Positions 54,022 through 64,000 of a stretch of DNA of 64,000 bases are shown piece by piece (position 1 is the first letter of the stretch; each line of letters starts with the position of its first letter). The notes beneath the pieces are model-generated. The model had not been told where the DNA came from. It did not search any database and saw only the letters and a program-made list of their open reading frames with translations. The translations under genes and the position numbers were made by a program. This DNA comes from Bremia lactucae (Eukaryota > Oomycota > Peronosporomycetes > Peronosporales > Peronosporaceae): positions 1,706,607 to 1,770,606 of the forward strand of contig NC_090610.1 of assembly GCF_004359215.1 (NCBI RefSeq). Direction: 5' to 3'.

Positions 54022-57000
54022 TCATGCCTCCGGCATTGGATCGTCTTGAGCTTGATTCTGCTCCTCTTGCTGACGCTCGGTTTGCATCTGGCGGTACTGC
54101 TGCGTGACTGCCGCGCGGCGGCGGTCGTCCATGAGTTGTTGCTGCAATTGCAATTTGCGGACGTGCTCCCGCAAGTCATGGCAGCGTGGCACTTTACACT
54201 CATATTGGCGACATTGGCGCGCATGAAGCTGCAGCAGCGCCCATACGCGCCGACAGATCGTACAGCCGCCGTACGCTCGCTGCTTGCACTGCGCTCCATG
54301 ACGCATTAGCTCCTTCATCTTTTCACAGTTGGACGAGCCGCAGTTACCGTCCGCACACGAGCTTGAGTGGACCAACAGCTGCATGTGCAACCGTACGTTC
54401 TTCGCACGCTGCTCGCGGAGACGACGCTGTTCTGGCGTAAGCGCTCCCGTGCCAGCTGCGCCTCCTGCTCCAGCAATGCTCCCGGCTCCAGCTGCCACTC
54501 CACCACTTGTCGGTACCATTTCTAATGGATGTTCGTGCTTTTCCTTCGCATAGCAAGCATCGCAAACGTCAAAGTCGGGACACGAGTGGCAGTGCCAGCG
54601 GTTTCCCGCCACAATATCGCGCGTGCAAGCATTGCACTCATATACATAAGCATTGGGGTTTGGATTGCCTAAGTGATACAATGCCATCATGGACGAGTGC
54701 TTGGCACGCCGTAGCTCGTCAAACTGGTAGTGATTCCCCTGACATAGACTTAAAAATGCCTGACGTGTGTCAAAAAACTCGCTATCATTAATCTCATCGG
54801 GGTCCGTGCACCGGTCTGGCAATGCGACAGTCTCCTGAGTTAGCACATTTAACCGCGTCACGAGCTTACTATGCAAAGCCGATGAACCTTGGACCGAAAG
54901 AAGTCGTAACTTTTGGTAGCACCCGTCACATAGCGCAGTTTGGACTACTTTCGGGCTAAGACCGTGCTCGGTTTTTACGTTGTGGTCTCGCCATAACAAC
55001 CCTCGTACAACTGACGTGTTGCAGACACGGCAACATGGAATAAGTTTTACCACCAAAAAGTCGTCCTTCATTGGCTCAATAACCTCGCCGAGCTTGAGCA
55101 TCAATGGATCCGAAAGCTTCCGGTCTGGAACATCCAACGACTTGACCGTGAGGACACGGCTACCCTCGTTTCCATCATCGCCTTCCTCCTCGTCATCGGA
55201 AATAATTTCCCCACAAGTCGCACTTTTTCGCCGCTTGGGCTTTTTTACTTTTGACTTTTTGTTCGCAGTCTTCTTGGTCTCCAAATTCTTGCGCTTGTGC
55301 GATTTATTGCCACGTTTGTTGACTACTAACTTCGGTTTCTCGGCGTCTAACTTCTCGATTAAGTCTTCTGCCAGGCCCACCCAGTAGTCACCTTCAAAAT
55401 AAGGCAGTGCACACGGCGTATTATCGTTTCGCCAATAATCATCGTACATGTTGGTAATTTGCCACACAACTCCCTCTTCCTCTGCCTTGACCAACATATC
55501 CACATACCACGCGCGCAATCGATCCGACTTAGGCGTCTTCTGCGTTTCAGGATGGCAGTATAAAATATAATCATCGCCCTTTAGCGGTGGACACGCCCAC
55601 AAATGCGCGGTGTGAAAGCCACGCATTTTGACAAAGTCAAAGTACGCAATAAGCAATTCATGATATACCTTTGTGCGAAGGTGAGGTGGGTTAAAATAAT
55701 TCACAGAATCCAGATAGGAAATGTACACGCGGCGTGAATTGCATTCTGCCTCTTGTTCATCAAACTCGTGAACGTACATGCCAAAGAGTAATACTGACAC
55801 ACCGTCAATTTCCTGAAACATACAAATGCACTTCGACTTAAAGCGGTGCTCAGACGTGTACTTGTGGGTGTCTTTGTAGCGCTGAAACATTTTATCGCGC
55901 ACCATCAGCTGCTTTTCAATGTTCGAAACCAGTCGCACAGTGAGGCCTTCGGCAGTCTCAACGTCTTTGACAGCACGCCGCGTCCATTTCGCCTCATCCT
56001 CACGCTCTGCTTGCAAGGACTTGCTTAGCCGGCGCTCCAAGAAATCCGATAGCTTCGTGCGCTGCAAATCCTTTGCACTAAACGCGTGTCGCCCAATCTT
56101 ATATTTCTGTGGTTCACTCTTGCGAGCGTGTAGCAAACACTCAGGACACAGAAATTCGCTGCTAGGCGAGGTAGTGATAGAGTGAACCGTCCCCTTCGAT
56201 CCCGACGACGAAGAGCTTTTCACGACTGTTGTAGTGACTGTAGTGGGCTTTGCATCGGACAAGGGAGGCGATGAAGATGCATTGCCGCTATCAGCAATTT
56301 GGCCACTTTCACTCTTGACTAATTGAGGCTTTTTTTCACTGTCAACTTTTCCATTAAATAAAGCACAAATCTGATGAACCCACCGCTCACATTTGTCACA
56401 TTGCACCCAAGGTTCTTCGTGCACTTCGTCGTTCTTTTTACGCGCGAGCTGACCCTTCTGGTATTGGCGACCTTCATTGTGCATAATAATATCAGGCAGG
56501 TTGCCGTGGCACTGGTGGCAGCAGTGATATTTATTATCCGGTGAAGTGAAATAATAGCAATTCCGTCGAATGCGACTATTACATTCGCCGTTACAATACA
56601 AAACAGCGGGTTCAAACACCATTCGCTCGACACCACATAGCCGACACGAGCTCTCCTTGGCACGAGCTGCCTTTTCGACGACATCAATTTCGGCTGAAAC
56701 CTTGCGTACTTCATTATTGAAATCTGCCAGCATGTCTTTGGCAAGGCTGTAGACATCCTGGTCCTCGCTGTTGTACTGCATTGCATTCTGAAATGTCGTA
56801 CGTACATCGTAAGCAAATTCCTCGAGATGTTTATAAGCGCCCACTTCAAGTTTCTTTTTTACAGTTCCCAGATCCATTGGCTTGCGAATAATTTTAAAGT
56901 AATTTGGTATATTCAGAGCTACTGGATCCACGGGAGTATTAAATACCCAGCCAAACTTGTGCTCCATCATTCCTTTTAACATCGCTTCCAGCTTCTTCTT

Positions 57001-60000
57001 TAAATTTGCTGAGGAGACAGTAGCATTGTAGAAATTAATCAACGAGTCTACATGAGAAGCCAAATCTCCATTACTCAATTCGCTCAGCACAGACATTGGA
57101 ACTTCTGACGAAGCAGGCGGTGCTGGAGTAACAGCCACTGCAGCACTTGAATTCGAATCGCCACCATTAGACGTAATGAGAGCTTTTGGTGTTCTAACGG
57201 CACCGGCCGGTAGTTGTAGACTTGTGCTGGCATCCATTCGACGATGCTCTGACATCATAGCATTTAGTGTCGAATTATTCATCGTTAGCGGATTATTATT
57301 TCCTTCTTCCTTAATAGCTGGCATATAAGGTTCAATTAACGCAATGCCTGAAGCATCCAGTTTTTTGGGGGGCTCGGCTTTCGTCGAACCTCCCGGTGGT
57401 GCCAATGCCTGAATCTTATCCGCTTCAATACTATCGTTGAAGTGACCTTGACCAATGTCGCGTCCTTGCTCTTGCATTAAATTCGTCGGCACCACAGATC
57501 GAGAGCCATTCATTGCTGTAATGTTTTGGGTTCTAATCGATTGCTGTGGGGCTGTTATCATGTCTAACGGCGCAGCCACCGATACAGGAGTTTCACTTAC
57601 TTGAAGATCAATGGGCATTTCCAGAGGTTTTCCTGCACCTGAAAGACTGCTTTTAGATTTAGAAAAAACGTCATCATCCTCTCCCAATAAATCATCAGGC
57701 GATAACTTTGTTGACGTCGCAGGAGCGGCCGGCATCTGACATTGGATTGAGGTTTGTTGCTGTATTTGAGCTGGCATGGGAATCGGTTGCATGTCACTCG
57801 ACACCTGATTAAAAGTACTTAGGGTCACCACAGCTGACGTTGCATTGCGCTCACTTATCACATGCTTGACAATATTTCGTTGACTTCGGCATTGTTTAAA
57901 TTTCACGTCTAGTTGCTTGAGCATTACACGCTTGTCCTGAACTTGCGTTTCGTACTGAGTTTTGAGCATCGGGTCTTGCGTTGTATTTGATAAGTGTAAG
58001 AGTTGCCGACATTCGTTCATAATAGCATTCATACGTGCACGAATCTCTTCAACCCACTTTTCTAGCTTTACACAATGTGCCGTCAACTGCTCCAAGGAAC
58101 GCCCACTCAGCTTTTGTTTGATAAGTTGAAATTGACGCTGGTCATCTGGCAGAAGGTTTGTAGGTGTGCCTGTAATATCAGACTTATGATTTCCTTGCAA
58201 AGTCATTGGAGTTCCTGATGGAGTATTAGCTTGCGCTGCTGACATTGATCGGTTGCCTCCATTCGGCAGTGCTGTCCCCATCCAACTCGTATTATTACCC
58301 ATGTGAGTACCAGCCTGCCCCACATTCTGCTGTGGCTGCCGATACTCCAAAGCCGTTTCATTGCCATTGTTCTGGCCTTGCTTCAAATGCGCGGGCATGG
58401 CCAAAGGCATAGACGCTTGAGGTTGCTGTGATTGATGCAGCTGTTCTAATTGCAAAATATTCTGCTGCTGCTTCTTCAACGCGAGCATACGCTGTCGGCG
58501 CTGACTTGCCGCAAAAATCTGTTGCAACGCCCGATCTGCATCAAGCATCAAAGCCCCATTTTTCTCCTTGACTTCCACAGGATATCGAACGACCTGACAT
58601 ACGAGACACTTTGGATTTGCGCACTGCTGGAAGTGTGACAAAACGTACTTCGATGATATACAGTGATTGTAAGCGCACGCATTCGTCTGCCGACATATTC
58701 CCATATGTGCCCAAAGTCGCTTCATCTCGCCACAACTCGGTGTCGTCATGCAAGTGCCCTCTGGCGATTTGCACCACATTGCGTGGCGTAGTAACAATAA
58801 ACGTTGTTGTTGCCGCTGCAAAACTTCTTTAGCTCCAGCAGTTTTAATGTCATCACGAACCATCAGCCGCAACTTGTTGTGATACTCCATCGTCTGATTC
58901 TTGTCCAATGCTGACGTTACCTGCTGGGCCTTAGCCTTGAATTGCCAAATGATCTGAGCTGATTTGTTGCGAACGGCCGAAGCTGGTGAGCTGGCGTTTA
59001 AAGTATTAGAGCCAGCCAAATCATTCCCATTTGTATTTGTGGCTTCTACTCCACTTTGCCCACTAGAAAGCGATACGCCGCTGCCATCCATAGATGAGTC
59101 CATTGCTGAGGAAGTAAATTGCAGTAGTTCATGAGCTTGAGATATTTTTGCCGAAACAGGTGTGTTCACAAGAGACGGTGAATTCTGAAGATCCGTCGGC
59201 ATTTGATAGGACTGAGTAGAATGATTCTGTCTTGTTCCAATCGATGTAGTTGCCACTGCTTGCGCGCCGGGAAATGGGATTGGTGTGGCAGCATGCGTGG
59301 GGATTGCTGGCCGAGAAATTGCAGGAGAGGCATGCCTCGAAGTTCCAGACTGCCGCATAGCATTAGTAGCTCCAACGTTACGTTGGTGTGTCTGCGCACT
59401 CCGGACTATAGTGCGTAAACGAGACTGTAGCGTGCTAATATTTGCATATTCTTCACGCGAGAGAGCAATGCGATAGCACTCGTCTTCAAGACGATGTGCC
59501 ATCTCGGGCAGCTTTTGAAGCCAATTGGTTGGAGCATTCGACCGCTGGTTTTGAAGAACCCTCATGATGTGATTAAGCATTTCCTTGCGTAGCGCCTGGT
59601 CTGCAGAAGACTGCCATGTCGGACGCATTGCAGTCGCAAGATTCCCAAAGTTTTGACTAGAAGCATGTGCTGCGTTCCCATTGTCTACATTTCTATTGCC
59701 CCCACTTATTTGCCTCTGCTTAGCCATTTGTGACGGAACCTGCCCAGCAGCAAGTATCTGTTGGTGCTTCTGCTGCGTAGCTTGTTGTTGTTGTTGTTGT
59801 TGTTGCTGTTGCGTCTGCTGACTAGTACTAGATTTCAAAGCCTGTTGATGCTGATGAGCTAAACGCTGGCGCTCAAGCATTGCTTGTTGCTGCTGATGTT
59901 GTAAATTAAGCTGACGCTGCTGGTGCACCATTTGCATATAGTGTTGCTGCTGTAGCTGTTGCTGAGGTATAAAATAATTTGCTTGTGGATTCATCATATT

Positions 60001-60600
60001 CATGGGCTGCATATTATTGTTAAACATTAAATTGGTTGCTTCGTTCATGGAATAATTAGTGCCATTCATCTCCATGCCCATACTGTTCGTATCCACATTG
60101 CTCGTACCCATATTATGCAATCCTGTATTGTTCATGTTCATGTTAAGGTCCATGCTACAATTAGTATTTCCCATGGCACCGCTTATCGACGTCGTGTTTA
60201 TAAAATTCATCTCATCTAGACCAGTCGACGAAGATATAGACATACCAGTGCTAGTGAGCGACTCAGACGCTAAAGATGCCGGAAACGGGATCGCGTCAGC
60301 TGTTGACGTCATTGGCGCCGAGGTCATCATCATGCTACTGCTACTAAGGCCACTGCTTAAAGTCGTGGGCGAATTAAGTTCGTCCGGAAAATCAATGAGC
60401 CCAACTGTAGATGCAGAAGAGTTCCCGTCGAGCATCATCGATGAGTCCGTCATGAGGTTCATACCGCTGCTAAAGTCCAGACCGCCAGACAGGTCCATGA
60501 CATTGCCACCACCACTCGAGTCGAATTGATTCATAAACCGATTGTCGCCTCCGTACATATTCACGCCAAAGTCTCCTACAAAGGCGTTTGAAGAGTCCAT
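54022..60600 (-). CDS. CBP/p300-type histone acetyltransferase (KAT3)
   Basis: Nuclear lysine acetyltransferase and coactivator. One 6.6 kb exon, 2192 residues from the ATG at 60600. Domains (residues approximate): Gln/Asn/Met-rich activation-like region 1-310 with a ten-Gln run; KIX-like 320-400 (WLQKLPEMAHRLEDECYRI); TAZ1 597-677 (RHAMWCKSP, HFQQCANPKCLVC); bromodomain 1197-1303 (NIPNYFKIIRKPMDLGTVKK, MQYNSEDQDVY); RING/PHD-like zinc region 1313-1487; KAT11 catalytic domain 1503-1757 (RRVYISYLDSVNYF, HLWACPPLKGDDYILYCHP); ZZ finger 1980-2027 (YECNACTRDIVAG); TAZ2 2050-2167. A frame continues 31 codons upstream but a good splice acceptor at 60607 and donor at 60705 suggest a 5' untranslated intron and the start chosen here. 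Confidence 0.95.
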   Translation of the reverse strand: MDSSNAFVGDFGVNMYGGDNRFMNQFDSSGGGNVMDLSGGLDFSSGMNLMTDSSMMLDGNSSASTVGLIDFPDELNSPTTLSSGLSSSSMMMTSAPMTSTADAIPFPASLASESLTSTGMSISSSTGLDEMNFINTTSISGAMGNTNCSMDLNMNMNNTGLHNMGTSNVDTNSMGMEMNGTNYSMNEATNLMFNNNMQPMNMMNPQANYFIPQQQLQQQHYMQMVHQQRQLNLQHQQQQAMLERQRLAHQHQQALKSSTSQQTQQQQQQQQQQATQQKHQQILAAGQVPSQMAKQRQISGGNRNVDNGNAAHASSQNFGNLATAMRPTWQSSADQALRKEMLNHIMRVLQNQRSNAPTNWLQKLPEMAHRLEDECYRIALSREEYANISTLQSRLRTIVRSAQTHQRNVGATNAMRQSGTSRHASPAISRPAIPTHAATPIPFPGAQAVATTSIGTRQNHSTQSYQMPTDLQNSPSLVNTPVSAKISQAHELLQFTSSAMDSSMDGSGVSLSSGQSGVEATNTNGNDLAGSNTLNASSPASAVRNKSAQIIWQFKAKAQQVTSALDKNQTMEYHNKLRLMVRDDIKTAGAKEVLQRQQQRLLLLRHAMWCKSPEGTCMTTPSCGEMKRLWAHMGICRQTNACAYNHCISSKYVLSHFQQCANPKCLVCQVVRYPVEVKEKNGALMLDADRALQQIFAASQRRQRMLALKKQQQNILQLEQLHQSQQPQASMPLAMPAHLKQGQNNGNETALEYRQPQQNVGQAGTHMGNNTSWMGTALPNGGNRSMSAAQANTPSGTPMTLQGNHKSDITGTPTNLLPDDQRQFQLIKQKLSGRSLEQLTAHCVKLEKWVEEIRARMNAIMNECRQLLHLSNTTQDPMLKTQYETQVQDKRVMLKQLDVKFKQCRSQRNIVKHVISERNATSAVVTLSTFNQVSSDMQPIPMPAQIQQQTSIQCQMPAAPATSTKLSPDDLLGEDDDVFSKSKSSLSGAGKPLEMPIDLQVSETPVSVAAPLDMITAPQQSIRTQNITAMNGSRSVVPTNLMQEQGRDIGQGHFNDSIEADKIQALAPPGGSTKAEPPKKLDASGIALIEPYMPAIKEEGNNNPLTMNNSTLNAMMSEHRRMDASTSLQLPAGAVRTPKALITSNGGDSNSSAAVAVTPAPPASSEVPMSVLSELSNGDLASHVDSLINFYNATVSSANLKKKLEAMLKGMMEHKFGWVFNTPVDPVALNIPNYFKIIRKPMDLGTVKKKLEVGAYKHLEEFAYDVRTTFQNAMQYNSEDQDVYSLAKDMLADFNNEVRKVSAEIDVVEKAARAKESSCRLCGVERMVFEPAVLYCNGECNSRIRRNCYYFTSPDNKYHCCHQCHGNLPDIIMHNEGRQYQKGQLARKKNDEVHEEPWVQCDKCERWVHQICALFNGKVDSEKKPQLVKSESGQIADSGNASSSPPLSDAKPTTVTTTVVKSSSSSGSKGTVHSITTSPSSEFLCPECLLHARKSEPQKYKIGRHAFSAKDLQRTKLSDFLERRLSKSLQAEREDEAKWTRRAVKDVETAEGLTVRLVSNIEKQLMVRDKMFQRYKDTHKYTSEHRFKSKCICMFQEIDGVSVLLFGMYVHEFDEQEAECNSRRVYISYLDSVNYFNPPHLRTKVYHELLIAYFDFVKMRGFHTAHLWACPPLKGDDYILYCHPETQKTPKSDRLRAWYVDMLVKAEEEGVVWQITNMYDDYWRNDNTPCALPYFEGDYWVGLAEDLIEKLDAEKPKLVVNKRGNKSHKRKNLETKKTANKKSKVKKPKRRKSATCGEIISDDEEEGDDGNEGSRVLTVKSLDVPDRKLSDPLMLKLGEVIEPMKDDFLVVKLIPCCRVCNTSVVRGLLWRDHNVKTEHGLSPKVVQTALCDGCYQKLRLLSVQGSSALHSKLVTRLNVLTQETVALPDRCTDPDEINDSEFFDTRQAFLSLCQGNHYQFDELRRAKHSSMMALYHLGNPNPNAYVYECNACTRDIVAGNRWHCHSCPDFDVCDACYAKEKHEHPLEMVPTSGGVAAGAGSIAGAGGAAGTGALTPEQRRLREQRAKNVRLHMQLLVHSSSCADGNCGSSNCEKMKELMRHGAQCKQRAYGGCTICRRVWALLQLHARQCRQYECKVPRCHDLREHVRKLQLQQQLMDDRRRAAVTQQYRQMQTERQQEEQNQAQDDPMPEA

Positions 60601-60606
60601 GCTATT

Positions 60607-60705
60607 CTGCAAAGTGGGGGCACAAGCGTTAGTGCTAGCATGCAGGCATTTTAACGCAAAGCACGGCGAATACGGGCGCATTATGTGTAACATTTCTTTC
60701 CTTAC
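60607..60705 (-). other. Putative 5' untranslated intron of the acetyltransferase gene
   Basis: On the minus strand ACAAG/GTAAGG at 60706/60705 and a pyrimidine-rich CCCCCACTTTGCAG/A ending at 60607, seven bases before the ATG. Length 99 bases fits the other introns. Confidence 0.55.
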
Positions 60706-60710
60706 CTTGT

Positions 60711-63269
60711 AAAAAAACCAATTGTTTAGTTCTTACACCACAATAAGAGCTTTTCTTATCGCCGCGTCTACAGCGACGCCACGAGACGCACGCAAGTAGA
60801 CACAGCGCAAAGTGTTCGGACGGAGCAAACGCCACGAGACGAGAGAGGATTGAAGCAGATCAAACAATCTCTCGATACTTAGAGGAGGAGTGCTCTAGCG
60901 CGTACACGTGCAAAGCGCGTCTCGCGTTCCTGGCTCTGTGCTGGAGCTATTCTTTTTCTCACTGCAGTCGGCTCGGTTTCAGACCGGGGGCAATAGATAG
61001 TTTTTTTTTTCACGTGGCTATTTGATGTATTTTACAGAATCACTGAATACATTTTTTTTCCTAAGCACGGGATATTTAAGATCGTCCCCTTAAGTCAAAG
61101 CAATTGGCATTTAGTGTGATATATTTGCCCGTGATTTCCATTTTACTGTGAGAATTGGAAGAGTTGTCTTTGTTATTGCGAAGATGGTAAACCGCATACT
61201 TACCAATGTTGGACCCTCAAGATACTGTCAGGATCAGGAGGGACAAAGGATGAGTCTATCATTAGACGATTGACCATCAGTACCGTTTTTATTCGATTGA
61301 GATGGCCGAGCATATCTCGCCGGGCGCATTATACTGCTCGGTGTACATTGAGCAACAAGATGTCACTTATAACAAATGAGTCCATACATGCCATGTAATT
61401 CGGCTAGAGTATTATGCACAGCAATTTGAATTTGCTGTGCAAATACTTCAGGTGTTCGACCAAAAACGCGTCACAAAATTTTAGCGCCCGCTGTCATTAG
61501 TCGTGGTATCCTTAAATGTGGTGACCGATTACGCTCACATACAGTCCTCCCTCTGATAATGTATTTTCCTAAAACTTGTAACCTCCGGTAACTTATTGGG
61601 TTTGACGTCCACCGTGGTCGTTCTATGGTCTCTAACTTTGTTTTTACTTAACTTCAATACCTAATAGCCTTTAATACCGTATATAAAAAGGCTAATAGCT
61701 AGCAGAGGGAGAACTGTATTAAAATAACATGTATTCATTAATATTGCAAATATACAGTAGCTAAAGGTCGGATCATCTGTCGTCATATTGTCATAATTGA
61801 TCGTCGCATTGTCTGCAGCCACTGCTCCAGATGACAAACAGTGATACATTGAATGCAAACAGTAACTTTAAGCTTTTCAATGATAAGTCGAAAGCATGTT
61901 TGTAGCGTGAGCACCATCTGAGGGCGCCCCTAGACGGCAATGTAGATTCTTGCCTTCAGTGAAGGCAATAAGCCTTCAGTGAAGGCAATAAGCCTTTTAA
62001 AAGCACCAATAGCCTTTTTCGCTTCGTTGCTTTTATGGGAATCATGCTAACGTAACAGATTGAATTTCTGCGTAGAGACTTTCCAGATTCAACTTTTCCC
62101 CGATCTTCTGTATGATGCATTTGCGAGAGTCATCTTAACAATAATCGCGGAATCAGTGTCACAAAGTTAAAAATTCGTACGAACAATATCTCGGGAGTTA
62201 ATAATTGCACTTTTTCGAGCTCACGAGCCAAATAAACACGTGGCTTAGTTTTAAGATACCAGATGTTTGGCTATCGAAGAAGCCTATTACTATCGAGCTT
62301 TATGAATCAACAGAATTGATAGCAAAGTGCCAAGCTAGCCGAAACTCCTTTATTTTTTACATAAACTTAGACATCGCGCAACTATCATCCTACATTTAAA
62401 CCATTATGCGTATCTCGAAAAAGACATTAAACGTTGAGCACGGAGCTACATAGAATAAATTTTTGATATCTCGTTGGCCAGCATGTGTGGAACCTGATGG
62501 ATAGGGTCGTATATATTCACGAATACTGAGTTCCTGGTCATGGATTAACTCCTTCAGACACCTAAGCAAAGGAGATACTCAAAACGCTAGAAAGTATCTG
62601 TTTATGAAGGGCGATTACGGATTTCTTAAAAAGTATTACTTTCGCGCAGACCAAGGGCCTCTTTCATCCGAGATTCGTTCTTCAAAATATGCACACCAGC
62701 AAAAGAAATGCAGGCCTGAAGGCAGATCTCACAGATCTGCGTATCTTCGTAAATCTGTCTTTCTAATAACGGCGAGGACAGCTTTACAAAGAAGCAATGT
62801 GCAGACCGTTAGAATTTCAGTGCGGAGCCTGTCACTCGCTAATGCGTAAATTAGTTCTCGATGAATTATACTATATTTGAGCTTTATTGCTCGCACTTCG
62901 TTGCGGCTGTCGGGAACTTTTTTAACGAGGCTTAGACCCATTAGAAAATTTTGTTTGGAAGCGAGCACGAAGTGCGAAATAGCAGCGCTTTCCCCGTATT
63001 AGTCAAATCTTGGTCAAGACCAATAAATACCGAAGGCCCTTCTGCGGCCAAGACTAGTCAAGTAACTTGAGTTTTTTATGTACATCGGACGATTAGTCTT
63101 AGTGGTGAAACTGCCAGAATGGGCTACTACTAAGCTAGGGTTAAGTGATCAAGTCTTTTTACGAATTACCGAGAATATTAGTACCGCGCGAAAAGGGCCA
63201 TGATTACGCCATAAATTCCTGGCGCTGCTTCACCTGTACAGTGTAACACAACATCAAACCAAAGTGTGT
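60711..63269. other. Upstream intergenic region of the acetyltransferase
   Basis: About 2.5 kb with no recognised gene. Open frames of 64-81 residues at 62205 and 62604 (plus) and 62729 and 61661 (minus) have no recognisable motifs. A 20-base unit beginning GCCTTCAGTGAAGGC is repeated twice in tandem at 61952-61991, each copy self-complementary. The acetyltransferase promoter must lie in the first part. Confidence 0.4.
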
Positions 63270-63801
63270 TGTAACGGGCTAAAGTTGTCCTAATGTTACA
63301 CAGTCCCAATTAAGTACACTTGGTGTACTTCAGGAGATGGTCAATTACTAAATTATAGTAATTAGACCCAACACTCGGGTGTGGTGCACATTTGTGACCA
63401 ACCCTTGTGTATGTGATGCACATGGGTGCATTCACATTAGGAGGGATGACGGCTAGCGTCAACCGTTACGCGAGGTATCTATAAAGATACGCTCGCAATA
63501 CATATTAAATGATATCTATAGAGATATCATTTTAATTTGTAGAAATAGGTATTTATATTTAGTGCGATTAAATACAAATCAGTCTGAAAACTACTACCTA
63601 CTTGGTAAGTGCGCACGAGGAGACGGATTACCGCTCCCGTGACGACACTTAACCAAAGTACTTAGTGCGTTGGGTGAGGTCGCTAACGCGCCCACCACAA
63701 CTACCTCACTGCACGCAAGAGAAGCTGGTTAAACCGCTTCCTCGCGTCCTATGGTGTGTATCTAAGTAGAGCGTGGCAGCATTACGACGTGCCCGCCTAC
63801 A
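63270..63801 (+). repeat. LTR family B, complete 5' LTR
   Basis: 532 bases, TGTAACGGGC to CCGCCTACA, the reference copy used for this family. It contains the GATGACG palindrome block and CTCGCAATACATATTA. The preceding bases TGTGT have no partner in the window. Confidence 0.9.
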
Positions 63802-63803
63802 CT

Positions 63804-63821
63804 TGGTAGCACTTGAAATCC
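63804..63821 (+). other. Primer-binding site of family B
   Basis: TGGTAGCACTTGAAATCC, two bases after the LTR end. The first 11 bases equal those of the family A site (TGGTAGCACTT), so both families probably use a primer tRNA ending AAGTGCTACCA (inference). Confidence 0.7.
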
Positions 63822-63850
63822 TTCCCACGACCCGCATCGTGTACGTGAGG

Positions 63851-64000
63851 ATGAGCCTCAATATTGATTGGGCTCATTTCCCCCACCTCTCCGAACATCA
63901 TTGGGAGGTGGTAGGGCTAATGGCGCAGGGACTTGGTGAACAAGCCCTGGCCAGGCTCCTGGGTAGTCCTCCTGAGCAACATGTTGCTCAGTTGGAGCAG
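63851..64000 (+). CDS. Family B gag N-terminus (runs off the window)
   Basis: Open from ATG 63851 to the end: MSLNIDWAHFPHLSEHHWE, MAQGLGEQALARLL and EQHVAQLEQ. It is the intact version of the gag starts at 9426 and 16932. The element with complete LTR, primer site and open gag may be the youngest in the window. The rest is outside. Confidence 0.8.
   Translation, partial: MSLNIDWAHFPHLSEHHWEVVGLMAQGLGEQALARLLGSPPEQHVAQLEQ

Noticed and set aside
60059..60529. 156-residue plus-strand frame opposite the acetyltransferase N-terminus
   Set aside because: It is the mirror of Asn/Met/Ser-rich codons on the coding strand; there is no second copy to support selection, unlike the retroelement antisense frames.
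60601..60693. Extra 31 N-terminal residues on the acetyltransferase
   Set aside because: A splice acceptor and upstream donor fit a 5' untranslated intron, and the extra residues look like translated intron.
62604..62849. Possible secreted effector gene upstream of the last LTR
   Set aside because: No signal peptide, RxLR or LxLFLAK motif is visible in the 81-residue frame.

Overview
The window looks like nuclear DNA of a plant-infecting oomycete (Phytophthora or downy-mildew type). This is an inference from three things: spliced genes with mostly 54-103 bp introns, oomycete-style Ty3/Gypsy chromoviruses and Copia gag pieces, and compact gene islands between large blocks of nested, decayed retroelements. 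There is no sign of a bacterial genome, CRISPR array or operon. Three assembly gaps (Ns) lie at 11286-11984, 34830-34900 and 39306-39405.

Layout. 1-660: Copia-type gag remnant on the minus strand. 1381-7681: Gypsy family A remnants, ending in a 3' LTR. 9005-13016: plus-strand Gypsy family B, with an open RT-RNase H. 13060-17535: minus-strand family B copy with both LTRs and a doubled chromodomain. 18130-19830: RNase H scrap and a deleted Copia element. 20930-21752: LTRs. 22275-27572: gene island 1, with COG6 (plus) and a DDX52/Rok1-type DEAD-box helicase (minus), convergent. 27957-28077: 3' end of a gene cut off by an LTR. 28078-31781: 3' half of a minus-strand family B element. 31783-38570: plus-strand Gypsy family C with gag, PR, RT, RNase H and IN, all broken. 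39427-45103: reverse LTR A, then a second family A copy (called D here) with its 3' LTR. 45352-50072: DNA-transposon scraps, a terminal-inverted-repeat element, a Gypsy fragment and solo LTRs. 50227-60600: gene island 2, with a ten-exon RAD51B-like recombinase (plus), ribosomal protein L35/uL29 (minus), a small basic protein (plus) and a very large CBP/p300-type histone acetyltransferase (minus). 63270-64000: 5' LTR, primer-binding site and gag start of another family B element.

The host genes are housekeeping functions: Golgi tethering, 18S rRNA processing, recombinational repair, the large ribosomal subunit and chromatin acetylation. They show no shared pathway. The genes in each island are close and mostly convergent.

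The most interesting signal is in the retroelements. In families A and B the 3' region, between the end of integrase (GPF/Y module) and the 3' LTR, carries a long reading frame on the opposite strand. It predicts a protein with a charged N-terminus, a conserved middle, a coiled coil and a basic or Arg-Ser tail. In an 81-base ungapped stretch shared by two family A copies, 11 of 15 differences fall on third codon positions of the antisense frame, which are second positions of the sense frame. This is direct evidence that the antisense frame is, or was, the selected one. Family C may have an equivalent, but there a nearby reverse LTR allows another reading.
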